DNA of 64,000 bases from Cyathus striatus (GCA_025738555.1 JAOVFP010000008.1:620001-684000), one strand, 5' to 3'. Positions 1 through 10,194 are shown, counted from the stretch's first letter. Numbers and translations: made by a program. Notes: a model not told the origin generated them from the letters alone.

Positions 1-501
1 ACCAGAGGTGGAAGAGGAGGAAGAGGGAGATGATGATGTGGAGAGGTTTTTGGGTTTTATGACTTTGAAGTAGACGGGAAGGATTACGGCGAGGATTATA
101 ACTGCTAAAGCAGCTAGAACGCCTAGAATGATCCATTTCCTCTTCCCTTTCCCTTTCCCTGTTCCACTCCCACTTGCACTTGCACTTACACCCGTAGCAC
201 GCTTCTCATTGAACGCCTCCGCAGAATCAAAAGGGTTGTTCTGGTAGTTACTATCCGGGCGTTCTCCTGCGCCAGTGAGGGGATTCAAAGCGCGCACGGA
301 AGAGTTAGGTGTGCCTGGAGCAGTCGTGTTCGAGCTTGACATGAGGGAGTCTCTGATGCCCGGTGAGCCGGGGTCGGTGTAGAGTGCTGCGCCCATGAAG
401 CGCGGTTGGGCGTGTGTGGCGCCTGTAGGGAGGAAGGGGAGGGCATCGGGGTCGTCTGGGAGGGAGGGGTGTGTTGATGCCGGGGTGAAGTATGTTGACA
501 T
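1..501 (-). CDS. N-terminus of single-pass membrane protein, probable GH5 exo-beta-1,3-glucanase (partial)
   Basis: An open frame of 167 codons runs from an ATG at 501 to the window edge with no stop. The product has a cytosolic tail of about 120 residues rich in Pro, Ser, Thr and Asn, including PRFMGAALY near residue 35 and SSVRALNPL near 80. A basic KGKGKRK stretch follows, then one hydrophobic segment (WIILGVLAALAVIILAVIL, about residues 136-154) and PVYFKVIKPK leading into a Ser-rich linker. This order (PRF-GAALY tail, basic stop-transfer, TM ending in PVYF--IKPK, Ser linker) is what I remember of the signal-anchored exo-beta-1,3-glucanases of mushrooms, which trim cell-wall glucan outside the membrane. 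The catalytic domain lies beyond the window, so the enzyme call is inference from the anchor. Any other type II membrane protein with a similar anchor remains possible. Confidence 0.6.
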   Translation of the reverse strand, partial: MSTYFTPASTHPSLPDDPDALPFLPTGATHAQPRFMGAALYTDPGSPGIRDSLMSSSNTTAPGTPNSSVRALNPLTGAGERPDSNYQNNPFDSAEAFNEKRATGVSASASGSGTGKGKGKRKWIILGVLAALAVIILAVILPVYFKVIKPKNLSTSSSPSSSSSTSG

Positions 502-628
502 TGTTGTGGGTGACTAGAATCAAACGAAAGGGGAAAGAAGAAAAGATGAAAGGAAGGAGGGATGGGGCCGCGTGCTGTGGAGCTATGTTAGTTCGTACGC
601 GTGATATGTCGTAGGGTTATGACATACC

Positions 629-745
629 GTGCACGGGCTAAGGAGGGGAGGGAGAAGGAAAGAAGGGGGAGGGAGAAGGAAAGAAGGGGGAGGGAGGGGG
701 ACAGCGGGCTCAGGAGGGGTAGAAGAAGAAGAGGGAGAAGGAAGG
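629..745. repeat. Polypurine (GGGAGGGAGAAGGAAAG) low-complexity tract
   Basis: The plus strand is almost pure G and A, with a near-perfect repeat of GGGAGGGAGAAGGAAAGAAG. It sits about 130 bp upstream of the minus-strand gene at 1-501, so it may be part of that gene's promoter as a CT-rich tract on the coding strand. Reading frames through it are by-products of composition. Confidence 0.7.
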
Positions 746-1985
746 CGTCAAGCATGTCTTGGAATGATATATAAGAGAGGGTCCTGGACGGAGAGCACAA
801 GCCGACCAAACCAGGTCTTTGCATGTCCCGTGAACCCCGCAGCACGACATGAGCACATATCAAAAATGATATCAACCATCTTTGCCTTATTTGGTTGTGT
901 GGGTATATTTGGTATTAGCCCTAGGATGATCATTCAATGACATGTGGCGCCGTAGTTCGGCTGGAAGTGGTTTTGTGCGTTGAATATGAATGTATGAATC
1001 TTTGTGTCTGTCAAATGTCTGTGTGCATTGTGTCTCATTGCGACGAGGATATGGCATGGAATGAAAGCTGCATACCATACACGCGTCTATCAATCATATA
1101 GCCGCAATTGCACACGATTATTGCCAGCCTCGTGCCCGCCACCCCACAAAGCTTATATGAATGATGCTATCTGATTGAGCATACAGCCTAGTAATAGTAC
1201 CATCACTTCCACTCAACTTCCACTGCTAGAATCAAGGGCTGATATATAGCAACGAAAGTCGTAGTTAGATTGACAGAAAGTATTGTACTTTTCTACTTAC
1301 CGCACAACCATTTCCCCAATCACACAACAGTCAACTTGAGTCAAGACGCTCAGTGTACTATTAGTATGTACTACTATGTAGGGGTGAAAGGACCAGCGCC
1401 AATCAATTACATTTCCCTGTCAAATGCAAATGTCAAGCGAATTAGAGTAAGTCTTGGCATCCTGGGCGTGCTGTTCGGAGTCCTCGTCCGGCTTGTGCGC
1501 CGATTGTTAGTTTGCTCTCTGGACAGCTTGTTTAGATTAGATCGATATCAAGTAGGGATTTGCGACGGGGGCGATTTCATTGTGTGTTAGTACAGTTAAA
1601 ACACGATTGTAAGAATTATGAAAACAGGAGAGTTTGCACTGTGCAAGATGCTACAAGTTTCACTTTTGCAGGGACCCTAGGCAAAACACTGCAACATTGC
1701 AACCGCAAGGCCTAGTTTCGTTGCCGAACTCCTGAGAGGAGCAGGTATGTTACTAATACAAACATTGTACTGCTACATACATACGCACATGTGGTACACA
1801 TGCGCTCCTGAGCGCATTTGGAGCGCATTGTAGTCTACAAATTTACAACGACGTTCATAACGATAACATCAATCAAACACGTATGTATTTAAATATAGTT
1901 GTCTTATTTTTATGTTCAGTACAATCGATACTATTGATTTCACAGTACCATAATCACACTATAGATAGCCTGATAGATTAAGTAC
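746..1985. other. Intergenic, no gene recognised
   Basis: Mixed-composition DNA with normal CpG content. Short frames exist (for example 1270-1590 plus), but none resembles a known family or shows splice or codon structure I trust. It separates the membrane-protein gene from the repeats and MGQYW cluster. Confidence 0.5.
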
Positions 1986-1989
1986 ATGA

Positions 1990-2810
1990 GTCTTAGCGAG
2001 CGGTATGAAAGCCGAACTCCCCGTCTTGCCGACAGGCACAGTGGTTACATAGACAAATGCATGCGATCTTGAATTTACCTATGTCAATTTAGACCGAGCA
2101 CTGGTCGAGTAGTGAAAAAGGTGAAGTCGGTGTTGAAAATATGCTTCGAAATCTATTGTGATGCACAACTCTACGAGCGATTCGGAGTAGGTAAACTTGT
2201 ACGTTACCAGCATTGAACATTGTATTGCGAATCCCCTCCGAGTCTCAGGTTATACCATTACGCTATGTAACAATAAATAGTTCTGACTGTTCTCTTCGGG
2301 AATCCCAATAGATAGAGCAATAGGAAAATACAAATGCAGAGTCGAAATACAACACCTTCTCCGCTCGTACAAGTTTCATCCACTTGTCTCCGCGAGGGGT
2401 ACAATGGGCGTCAAAAGCCGAAATCACCGAGAATATAGTGGCGTAGTATTAGACATACGATCCTGGGTCTATGTCAATTTGGACAAGGTGACTGTCAGTC
2501 AAGTGATGAAAAAGTGACTTTTCGCAAGTCGACAAGTTCAGAAAGGAGTTTCAGCGAAGAAGCATAAAATGCTTTCACAGTGTATTATATTTCAAGGCAC
2601 TCGTACTCGTTGCAGCAAATTGGTAGCAAGGGATAGTCTTATGTTTCAAGTCTTCGCAAGCGAGCGTCAAAAGCCGAAATCACCGAGAATGCAGCCGCTA
2701 GACATACATATACGTTCCTGGTTCTATGTCAATTTGAACCGATGGAGACTGTCAAGTGGTGAAAAATGACTTTTCGGAAGTCAATGGTAAGTTCAGAACA
2801 TAAGGTTTTT
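1990..2810. repeat. Degenerate direct repeat, about 256-bp period
   Basis: Two clear copies start with GCGTCAAAAGCCGAAATCAC at about 2408 and 2664. Both continue through AGACATAC, TCTATGTCAATTTG, CTGTCAAGTG, GTGAAAAA and TGACTTTTCG to AAGTTCAGAA. A more diverged third copy at about 1995-2160 shares the AAGCCGAA and CTATGTCAATTTAGACCGA landmarks. A piece near 3110-3150 (GCCGAACTCCCCGAG) looks related. No coding capacity is evident. Confidence 0.65.
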
Positions 2811-3270
2811 GAAGATGGTGTAAACGGTGCTTAAAAATCTATAAGGTTATGTTCTGGGCATTCTATCCTCCTCAGCTTGTCGCAGTACTTAAAACTTCGA
2901 TCTCAACAACTTTATAAGTACTCAGGGAGTGGGTTATGTGGTAATTGCTTTCCATGTTTGCAATTTTACACGTTGAATCCAATCCCCTTGTCTCCGGCTG
3001 CTGTTTGTAACGTATTCTAATTGATACCGTCTGCCAGTGAATATTTTTACAACATTTAATGTATATGGAAATTTCTTCGGATAATCTCTACCATTTCTGT
3101 CTAGCGGGCGGTACACATGGCATTGAACGCCGAACTCCCCGAGCTCTATGTGATTGTAATAGTTCAATTTTATACATCGCGGGAGTATTGATATAAAGTC
3201 CAACTTTCAAAGCTTTTACGAAGTACCAAAATATCTTTTGATGTACAAAGCAACTGACGTCTAACCTCGT
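2811..3270. other. Intergenic, no gene recognised
   Basis: AT-rich spacer between the direct repeats and the first MGQYW gene. A minus-strand frame at 2934-3203 has no recognisable motif. Confidence 0.4.
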
Positions 3271-3990
3271 CTAACTTTGCGAAAGTATCTCGCGCAACCA
3301 CTGGAAAGGAACCGGACCCTCACCCTCAAACTGGCCGTTTTTCGCAAATATCGTTTCAACGTGCTTCTTCAGTTCTTCCGTAACGTCCACCCACTCCTCT
3401 CCCTCTACAAATGCCTCTGCATTATCTACGCGAATAACGTCGAATCGATCCCCAGCCCAGATCCCCCTTGCTATATGCGGGACACCATACGGCATAGCCA
3501 TACTCACAGATTCGTCCGACGACCAACATATGCGCGCAAAGAGCATTTGTCCAAATGTACATTCTCCTTCAATACGCCAAGGTGGATTCGATCCTCGAAC
3601 GTACATCTTCTTCGACAGATTCCGGAGGATATATCGTGTGTGATCGTGAACGGTATCGTTGGTTAGTGATACATGCTTAAATGTCTCATCCAGTTTCGGC
3701 TGCATATAACATTCTCCTCTGCATTTATCATGCTGCGTGAAAAATTCTTTCTCGAAACCGAGAGATATAAGCTCTTGTTCCGTGAGAATGCCTCTTGGGA
3801 TGTCATTGATTCGGGCATAGTCGCCTAGGCAGATGATACGGTCCCCTGCCCAACTTCCGCGTCCTCTTCGAAGCAGGTTGAGGAGTCGCGTTGGATCGCT
3901 GCTGAAGTACCATTCTCCGAGTTTGACGCCAGCATAGAAGTTTACTGCTTTGCGTTGGTCAAGATTGTATAGGCACCAGTATTGACCCAT
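3271..3990 (-). CDS. MGQYW/WAGDR family protein, type A (function unknown)
   Basis: A 239-residue protein from the family-conserved start MGQYW at 3990; an in-frame ATG 20 codons upstream (4050) is not used by the paralogues. Shared blocks are MGQYWCLYNLDQR (1-13), LGEWYFSSDPTRLL (24-37), SWAGDRIICLGDYA (46-59), RYILRNLSKKMYVRG, LFARICWSSDE, GIWAGDRFDVI (second WAGDR at about 178-182) and W-DVTEEL near the C-terminus. I recognise it as a recurrent uncharacterised family of mushroom-forming fungi. No signal peptide or membrane segment is visible, so it is probably soluble. The two WAGDR motifs suggest an internal duplication. It is the first gene of a two-gene unit repeated at about 6.7-8.4 kb. 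The frame is intact and CpG content is normal. No function can be given. Confidence 0.8.
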   Translation of the reverse strand: MGQYWCLYNLDQRKAVNFYAGVKLGEWYFSSDPTRLLNLLRRGRGSWAGDRIICLGDYARINDIPRGILTEQELISLGFEKEFFTQHDKCRGECYMQPKLDETFKHVSLTNDTVHDHTRYILRNLSKKMYVRGSNPPWRIEGECTFGQMLFARICWSSDESVSMAMPYGVPHIARGIWAGDRFDVIRVDNAEAFVEGEEWVDVTEELKKHVETIFAKNGQFEGEGPVPFQWLREILSQS

Positions 3991-4540
3991 GTTAAGGTGG
4001 ATGTGGTACGATGAAAGGTTGTAATTGTCGATGTCGACGAATCGTCGCAAGCCTTGAGGTAAGCAATTACGTAGGAAATAGGCACTGCTTCGGGTAATAC
4101 GTAAAACTTAGTACTTACACGATGTGATATTCATTCCGCAACCAGAATATTATTTGCGAATACTACAGGCTGTCAATACCATTGCGACGACCGAAGCTAT
4201 ATGCGTGGAGGTAAGTATCAGTAAATGTACGCTGCTGAGTGTATGGGCGTGTGGTTGTTTCGAGTGACGGTGAGAGTGTTGTGATATAGTGAAGTGTTGG
4301 AGGTGGTGATTTCTGAATCACTGGCTGGTGGAGAGATAGACGTACATATTCCCACTCTCATTGTACTCGATATGTAATTTAAGTATGTGTATACTTCATT
4401 TATAGGTTAAAAGTTGTTGCTGTTGTTTAGTTTCTGGTATACATACTACACATTGACCAATTCTTGGAGTAGATGTGTACTGTATGTTCGAAGAGCAAGG
4501 TCGTGCCACAATGCCGCTACTATTCCTTTCAGGAGACTTC
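3991..4540. other. Spacer between MGQYW genes
   Basis: Holds the upstream region of the type A gene and the 3' flank of the type B gene. The stretch from about 4390 to 4510 (ACATACTA-ACATTGA, AGATGTGTACTATATG-type words) is matched by 7540-7620. The stretch around 4020-4070 is matched by 7385-7430. Both matches show that the duplicated unit includes flanking DNA. Confidence 0.6.
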
Positions 4541-5245
4541 CTATCTATAGTAATAACCGTTTTCATTGTAGATTTTCTCCACATGATGTTTTGCTCTTTT
4601 TGACACGTCTTTCCATCCATCTTTCTCCAGTTCATCTTTGACAGATTTACGGACTCGAGTGATGTCGAATCTGTCTCCAGCCCACTTGCCACGGGTGATA
4701 AATGGAACACCACTAGGATGTAGGATAGCTGCAGATCGAGACTCAGACCAACAAATGCGAGAGAAGAGGGTCTGGCCAAACGAATTGCGGCACGACTTAG
4801 CAATAGATCGTGGGGGATTGTCTCCTCGAATGTACTCCTTCTTCGATAGGTTTCTCAGGATGTACTTGGAGTAGTCAAAGTTTTTGTTCTTGGGAACTTT
4901 AACCTCAGCATACATAGCGCTGAGAATATGCTGCACACCAACTGGGTAAATTTCATCTGTTTCATCCTCTTCAGCTTGTTCAATGGCCAATGAATCTCCT
5001 TTGGCGTTGAGCTCTGTAAGCTCTTCGTTTGTCAGAACGCCCTTAGGAAGGACTTCTGCGTAGTTTCCCAAACATATTATCCGATCTCCGGCCCAGCTGC
5101 GGGTAGATGGCCCCCTTGAACGGAGTCTGGAGAGAATGCGGGTTGGATCGTTGCCAAAGAACCATTCCCCAAGTTTAAAGAGTTCACAAGAGAAATCCAT
5201 ATATAATCTCTTGTCCAGATTATAGAGGCGCCAGTACTGACCCAT
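4541..5245 (-). CDS. MGQYW/WAGDR family protein, type B (function unknown)
   Basis: A complete 234-residue protein beginning MGQYWRLYNLDKR at 5245. Conserved blocks are LGEWFFGNDPTRIL (25-38), SWAGDRIICLGNYA (50-63), YILRNLSKKEYIRGDNPP, FGQTLFSRICWS, GKWAGDRFDITRV (second WAGDR at 188-192), GWKDVS and a C-terminal HVEKIYNENGYY. It differs from type A by an acidic EQAEEDETDE insert after the first WAGDR block and by a shorter tail. Its closest relative is the gene at 7627-8412, which shares the insert. There is a TATA-like box about 50 bp upstream of the ATG. No membrane segment, signal peptide or catalytic motif is recognisable, so the function is unknown. Confidence 0.82.
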   Translation of the reverse strand: MGQYWRLYNLDKRLYMDFSCELFKLGEWFFGNDPTRILSRLRSRGPSTRSWAGDRIICLGNYAEVLPKGVLTNEELTELNAKGDSLAIEQAEEDETDEIYPVGVQHILSAMYAEVKVPKNKNFDYSKYILRNLSKKEYIRGDNPPRSIAKSCRNSFGQTLFSRICWSESRSAAILHPSGVPFITRGKWAGDRFDITRVRKSVKDELEKDGWKDVSKRAKHHVEKIYNENGYYYR

Positions 5246-5289
5246 TTGTCAGGATTGAAGATGTATCGTGAGGAAGAGGAACCGAATAA

Positions 5290-5299
5290 TTTTATAGCT
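5290..5299 (-). promoter_or_regulatory. TATA-like box of the type B gene
   Basis: The minus strand reads CTATAAAATT about 45-55 bp before the ATG at 5245, followed by a CTCTTCCTCAC tract. The paralogue at 8412 has ACTATAAAAACC and the same CTCTTCCTCAC tract at comparable spacing, which supports a conserved core promoter. Confidence 0.5.
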
Positions 5300-5399
5300 A
5301 GTCTTATTTGGTGGAGGTGACTCGAAAACTCAATATTGGTATCGGTGTAATTCAGTTTCAATGGAGCTCTATAAGCCAACTGTATTGATCGATGAAGCT

Positions 5400-5774
5400 T
5401 AGATTTTTCGACGATCTACTAGAGGCTTTGGGACAAATTCTATAGAACAAAAAGGATCCTAGAGAGTCTGAAATACATTCAGAAGGAATAAATTCACATC
5501 ATACACATATTATAGCGTCTCAGTAAATATGATAATAGTCGCACTGATAAGGCCACTCACAAGTTTTCGTCTGGTTATATCGTTGCTTCCGAGTTATACG
5601 CCAACGAGCGATTCAGACATTTTCACTGAGTGGTGCAGTGTACATTCTCTTGCAATAGGTTAAGGTGGTTACAACGATCGAAGATACACTTTCTGCCACT
5701 AAATTATTCCATCTATTAGTGACATGTACTCGACTCGCCGCAGCATTCAATTTTTTATTTTACATATCTTATCG
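5400..5774. other. Intergenic, no gene recognised
   Basis: AT-rich spacer between the type B gene and the tail of the broken type A copy. No feature recognised. Confidence 0.4.
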
Positions 5775-7309
5775 ACCGTCCCAAGGAAGCCCACTTTCCC
5801 ATATGGGAACTTGCGGAGCCTCTCAAATAGTGTTGCCGCGGTGCGGCTAAAAAGCCATGAGCCGAATGAGCCGAACCGAATTTTAGCCAGACTGAGCCGT
5901 ATTACGGCTTCACGGCTTCCAAGCTGCTAAAGTCACAGCTTAGCTGCGCCAGCCGCTCCTACTTTCCATGTTTGATATGACAAATCTTTGATGTTGCCTT
6001 GGAACATTCTGGGGTAATGTATATTATTTTTTCCCTTATTTTCAAGTTGTATATGTTGTTGCATTTATTTCAAATGCATTCTTAATATTTACCTGGATAA
6101 AGTCGAGATAGAAATGTGAATTTTTGAATAACGCCAAGCGGGAAGTTATCCCTTAGCGCTCGCCTCAAGCCTCGCTACCTTAGTGATGATTATGTAACTC
6201 GTGCTATTGCCTTGTTTACGTATGTTGACCGATAATAGATGATTTACAGGTTTCTACGACGTAAGTAATACCCATTGTCAGCTCAGTAGAGCAACCTTTA
6301 AATTGCAATGAATGTGTTCTAAAAATACTTACTATGATAATAAATGATCCCTACAATATATAGTGCCATAAATCAAAGTAAGTATGCATTTGATTTAAAT
6401 TCGTAAATAACTACTGCCTGCAACGACTCTGCATTGAGAGATGGACTTCAATATATATAATTCTGATCTAAAATTAGCAGTTATATGTAGTAAAGTAATA
6501 AATCATGTATTTTAGAAATACATTCTGAGCTTGCAAGCACCTTACACTTGCAAATACTCATTTCTTATTCCATTTCTGTAGTGAATTGCCAAAAACATCG
6601 GCTAAGAGCAGCTAAGCCGCTTTAAAACCGTAGCCGATACCTCGGTTCGGCTTACGAAGCCGTTAGAATCACTAAGCCACGTGAAGCTGAGCTGAGCTAA
6701 GCCAAACTGCACCGCGGCAACACTACTCTCAAACATGTTATTTTCGGGAAATATCGCTCCAACACCCCTCTTCAACTACTTGTAACATCCCCCCATCCGT
6801 CCCCTTGCACAAACTCCTCTGTATCATCAAGAGAAACAATATCGAACCGATCCCCAGCCCATATGCCCCTCGTTATCTCCGGGACACCATCAGGCATAGC
6901 CATACTCGCAGATTCATCCGACGACCGTCGTTCCTCGAAGATATAATTTTTTCGATAGATTAAGGAGGACGAATTGGGTGTGATCGCGAGAGACTTTGTC
7001 TGCTGGTGATACATGATCAAACGTCTCTTCCTGAATCGATCGTATACCGTGGTGCCCATCATCCGGGTCCTTAAGACCAAGCGATATGAACTCCTGTTCA
7101 GTAAGCAGTTCCCTTGGAATATCGTTTATTCGGGCGTAGTCGCCTAGGTAAATGATATGGTTCCCTGCCCAGATTTCGTATCATCGTCGAAGAATGTACA
7201 GGATTCGCGTTAGATTGGTGACAAAGTATCATTCTCTTAGTTTGACACCGCCGTAGAAGCCTAGGGATCGGCGTTGGTCGAGGTTGTATAGGCGCCAGTA
7301 TTGGCCCAT
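5775..7309 (-). pseudogene. Broken type A MGQYW gene, split by a hAT-type MITE
   Basis: From the ATG at 7309 the frame aligns with the type A gene at 3271-3990: MGQYWRLYNLDQR, WAGNHIIYLGDYARINDIPR, LNLSKKLYLRG, then SSDESASMAMPDGVP, GIWAGDRFDIVSLDD and DGWGDV. It carries two in-frame TGA codons in the N-terminal third, a deletion with frameshift between LYLRG and SSDESAS (the CTFGQMLFARICW block is gone), and a stop at 6772 after GDVTSS. Homology to the normal tail continues past that stop to 6726. It then resumes at 5827 on the other side of the inserted element. It is the first gene of the second two-gene unit, so loss of this copy left only the type B partner (7627-8412) intact. Confidence 0.85.
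5828..6725. mobile_element. Non-autonomous hAT element (MITE), 898 bp
   Basis: The terminal inverted repeats are perfect: TAGTGTTGCCGCGGTGC at the left and its reverse complement at the right. They are flanked by a perfect 8-bp target duplication CTCTCAAA (5820-5827 and 6726-6733). Subterminal regions hold many AGCCG and CGGCT words in both orientations, as hAT ends often do. No transposase frame is present. The related gene copy at 42.68 kb has the unoccupied site (CGGAGCCTCACTCTCAAACA), which confirms the boundaries. Confidence 0.93.
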
Positions 7310-7626
7310 GGGGTGAGGTTGTTGTGATACAGTCGGAAGGTTTGGAGAAGGCGGTTTCAGTGGTGGAGGAGGTACTAGTCATGAAGGATAACTATCGATG
7401 TCGATGAATCACCGGAAGCTTGAGGTAGGTATACATATTCCCACACTCAGCATTCTTGATATGTAATCCATCGATGGCAGGTAACTGTATGAATAGATTG
7501 CTGTGAATAGTATTTCACTAAGTTACAAGCCTGTTAAGTTACTGGCACACATACTATACATTGATAAGTTCTTGTAGTAGATGTGTACTATATGTTTTCG
7601 AAGAGCAAGGTCGTACTGGAATGTTG

Positions 7627-8412
7627 TTACATACCGAAATACGTTTCCATCTGGGCCCTGTACTTGTGAATTCCTACTGTACTGTACCATTCCATTCGGG
7701 AGACTTCCTTTCCTGGACTGTAATAACCGTTTTCCTTATAGATTCTCTCTACTTGATCTTTTACTTCCCCTGTAACGTCTTTCCATCCATCATTATCCAA
7801 TTCATCTTCGACAGATTCACGGAGAATAACATCGAATCTATCTCCAGCCCACATGCCGCGGGTGATATTTGGAACACCTTTAGGGTGTAGGACATTTGCA
7901 AACGAATCATCAGACCAACAAATACGAGAGAAGAGGGTCTGACCAAATGAATTGCAGCAGCAATCAGTGATAGGCCATGGGGGATTGTCTCCTCTAATGT
8001 ACTCCTTCTTCGATAGATTTCTCAGGATGTAGTTAGAGTAATCAAAGCTATCTTTCTCGGGGACTTTCACTTCAGTATCCATTGAGTCGAGAATACGTTG
8101 TAAATGTACTGGGGAAATTTCATATGTCTCGTCCTCCACAGCATCCTCAAATGCCAGAGAATCTCCTTTGGCGTTGAGCTTTGTAAGCTCTTCGTTCGTC
8201 AAAATGCCGTTAGGAAGGTCATTTGCGTATAGATAGCTTCCTAAACATATTATTCGATCTCCGGCCCAGCTGTCGGTTGACCCTGAGCGAAGCGTAGCGA
8301 GAATGCGGGTTGGATCGTTACCAAAGAACCACTCCCCAAGCTTAAAGAGTCCGTTGGAGAAGTCGATATATAATTTCTTATCGAGATTGTAAAGGCGCCA
8401 GGACTGACCCAT
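7627..8412 (-). CDS. MGQYW/WAGDR family protein, type B (second intact copy)
   Basis: A 261-residue protein from the family start MGQSW at 8412; an in-frame ATG five codons upstream is less likely. It shares with the 4541-5245 gene LGEWFFGNDPTRIL, SWAGDRIICLGSY, the acidic FEDAVEDETYE insert, YILRNLSKKEYIRGDNPPW, FGQTLFSRICWSDD, GMWAGDRFDVI and GWKDVTGEVKDQVERIY. It carries an extra C-terminal tail of about 25 residues (PGKEVSRMEWYST and onward). The two type B genes and their flanks form the outer halves of a tandem duplication of a type A plus type B unit. The frame is intact and a TATA-like box lies about 70 bp upstream. Function unknown; expected to be soluble. Confidence 0.82.
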   Translation of the reverse strand: MGQSWRLYNLDKKLYIDFSNGLFKLGEWFFGNDPTRILATLRSGSTDSWAGDRIICLGSYLYANDLPNGILTNEELTKLNAKGDSLAFEDAVEDETYEISPVHLQRILDSMDTEVKVPEKDSFDYSNYILRNLSKKEYIRGDNPPWPITDCCCNSFGQTLFSRICWSDDSFANVLHPKGVPNITRGMWAGDRFDVILRESVEDELDNDGWKDVTGEVKDQVERIYKENGYYSPGKEVSRMEWYSTVGIHKYRAQMETYFGM

Positions 8413-8476
8413 GTGTGGATGATGCAATGCTTGAAGTCAACTTGAAGTTGTGTGGTGAGGAAGAGGAAGCGAGTGG

Positions 8477-8486
8477 TTTTTATAGT
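8477..8486 (-). promoter_or_regulatory. TATA-like box of the second type B gene
   Basis: The minus strand reads ACTATAAAAACC about 70 bp before the ATG at 8412, followed by CTCTTCCTCAC as in the paralogous promoter near 5290. Confidence 0.5.
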
Positions 8487-8589
8487 TAGTCTTGTATAAT
8501 CGCATGGGTGGAGGTGACTCCAAAACTCAATACTGGTACTGGTGTAATTTAGTTAGTATGGAACTCTTAATATTCATAAGCCAACTGCA

Positions 8590-8879
8590 TTGAATAGGCT
8601 AATATTTTTCGAAGGTGTTCTAGAGACTTCGGGAGCTTAGTCCACTTATTCGATGTTCCAAGGGTTTGATTCGTTTGAGGAAGAAGCAAAAATGTATATG
8701 ACGCTATGCGTTACGCGTTATATAGGAATCATCTTTGTACGGGAGAATCGCCGTTTCGCCAGTAGGTAATGTATACATATTACATTCCAGGCTGTAGATA
8801 TACTCTTACGAAAAACGTAAGTAATAAGATAACAAGAGATAAATCGTATTGCCTTCAGATGTAACTGAACCATCTCCAT
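8590..8879. other. Intergenic, no gene recognised
   Basis: AT-rich spacer upstream of the second type B gene, with normal CpG content. No gene or repeat recognised. Confidence 0.35.
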
Positions 8880-10090
8880 GGTAGTTCGCTTCTATGAAGG
8901 ATACTACCGGCGTCTTAGATCGGTAATGCAGCAACAATGTGTGGATTCTGTAGAGGACAAAAATACCTGTATGAAATAAAAGGTTGCATTAAACTTCGTG
9001 ATATCAAATTGGATGATGCGCCCGTTACAAATTTCTTGTCTGAAAAAGAAACTGAAGCAAATATTCCAACGGAATGCGTATTAGGATAAAAAGGTTGCAA
9101 CAGTACCATGGACGATTGCTTCAGAAGGAATCGAGCCTTCTTCATGGTAGTTTACATTGAAGAAGTCTACCAATACACCAGTAATGCTTTAGACTACGTT
9201 GTATAATTGAATCGATGTAATAGCGTGATGTGCACGTAATGATTGATGCTGGCAACTTCCTTGCAACCTCAGAATAAAAATAATGAATAAGAAGAAATCT
9301 AAACCTCTGTATATTACTACCCAAGGGTTCAATGTAGACAATCAGCTCTGAATTAAAAGGTTTGAAATCCGGAAGAATTAAACAAGAAGGTAAAGTGCTG
9401 TTGGGGAATTGAACCCAAACTATATCCCGAGATACTAAATGTCTCGTTACCTCTACGCTATTAGTGCACGTACTTCTAAGGTATTGCTTTGGTACATATC
9501 TACTGCAGTGATTACTATATACTAGCCCTCGTAAAATGTGGTTTGTCTAGAGAAGAGTAGCCATAGATTTTTTAAAGTATCTAGTATTTACGTGCTTACC
9601 CCCATGCACCAAAAAAACAAAAAAGGAATATATTTCTGAATCCAACACGTACTTTCGAAGGAATAGAACCCTCTTTTTTGTATGTAGTTCACTTCGAAGA
9701 AGGCTACCATTACACCAGTAAGTCTCAATAGTAGATCGTTATGGAGTATACTGCTGCCCGCCCCCTAGCTACACGAGAGGCGCCGCCTCACATACTCGTT
9801 CATAAAAAGTTACAATACTTATTGCACATCCCGAATTGTAAAATGAGGAATCGAACCCTCTTTAGGGTACTAGTCTACCTTCGAGGAAGGTTACAGCGTA
9901 CCATAACACCAGGAATGCTTAGATTCGACGTGTTGTTAAGTCGATATAATGAGTTAGTTAGCGTACAGGTCGAAGAGCTCAAAAATAAAAGAGTTGCGAT
10001 ATAAGTAATGCCAGATAAACCTCATTTATGTATTCTGAGGGAATCGAATCCCAACCGCGTACCTAACCACTACGCCAGAAACATACGTAC
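8880..10090 (-). repeat. Array of degenerate tRNA-like units, copy 1
   Basis: At least five minus-strand stretches look like tRNA remnants, at about 9120-9185, 9405-9470, 9655-9725, 9840-9915 and 10025-10080. Read on the minus strand, each has an A-box-like word (such as CTGGTGTATTGGTAG or TGGCGTAGTGGTTAG), 30-45 nt of middle, and a B-box-like T-arm word (GGTTCGATTCC type) able to form a T stem and loop. Acceptor stems do not pair, so I do not call intact tRNA genes. Spacers share GAATAAAAGGTTGCA-like words. The block is repeated, split in two, at 29500-29985 and 40328-41430. Confidence 0.6.
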
Positions 10091-10194
10091 CAATTCATTC
10101 GTTACGTTTTTCGTATCTACCCTAGCGCAATACTACTGAGAACAAAAAAAAAAGAGAAATCTATACTATGTAACAATCAATTTTAAAACTGTGA

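Noticed and set aside
588..940. Small proteins encoded by the frames around the polypurine tract
   Set aside because: The frames exist on both strands because of low-complexity sequence; no motif, splice site or conserved copy supports coding.
1270..1590. 106-codon plus-strand frame
   Set aside because: No recognisable domain; hydrophobic patch only; no paralogue in the window.
8880..10090. Intact tRNA genes
   Set aside because: A-box and B-box words are present, but acceptor stems do not pair and anticodon arms are weak or absent; called tRNA-like relics.
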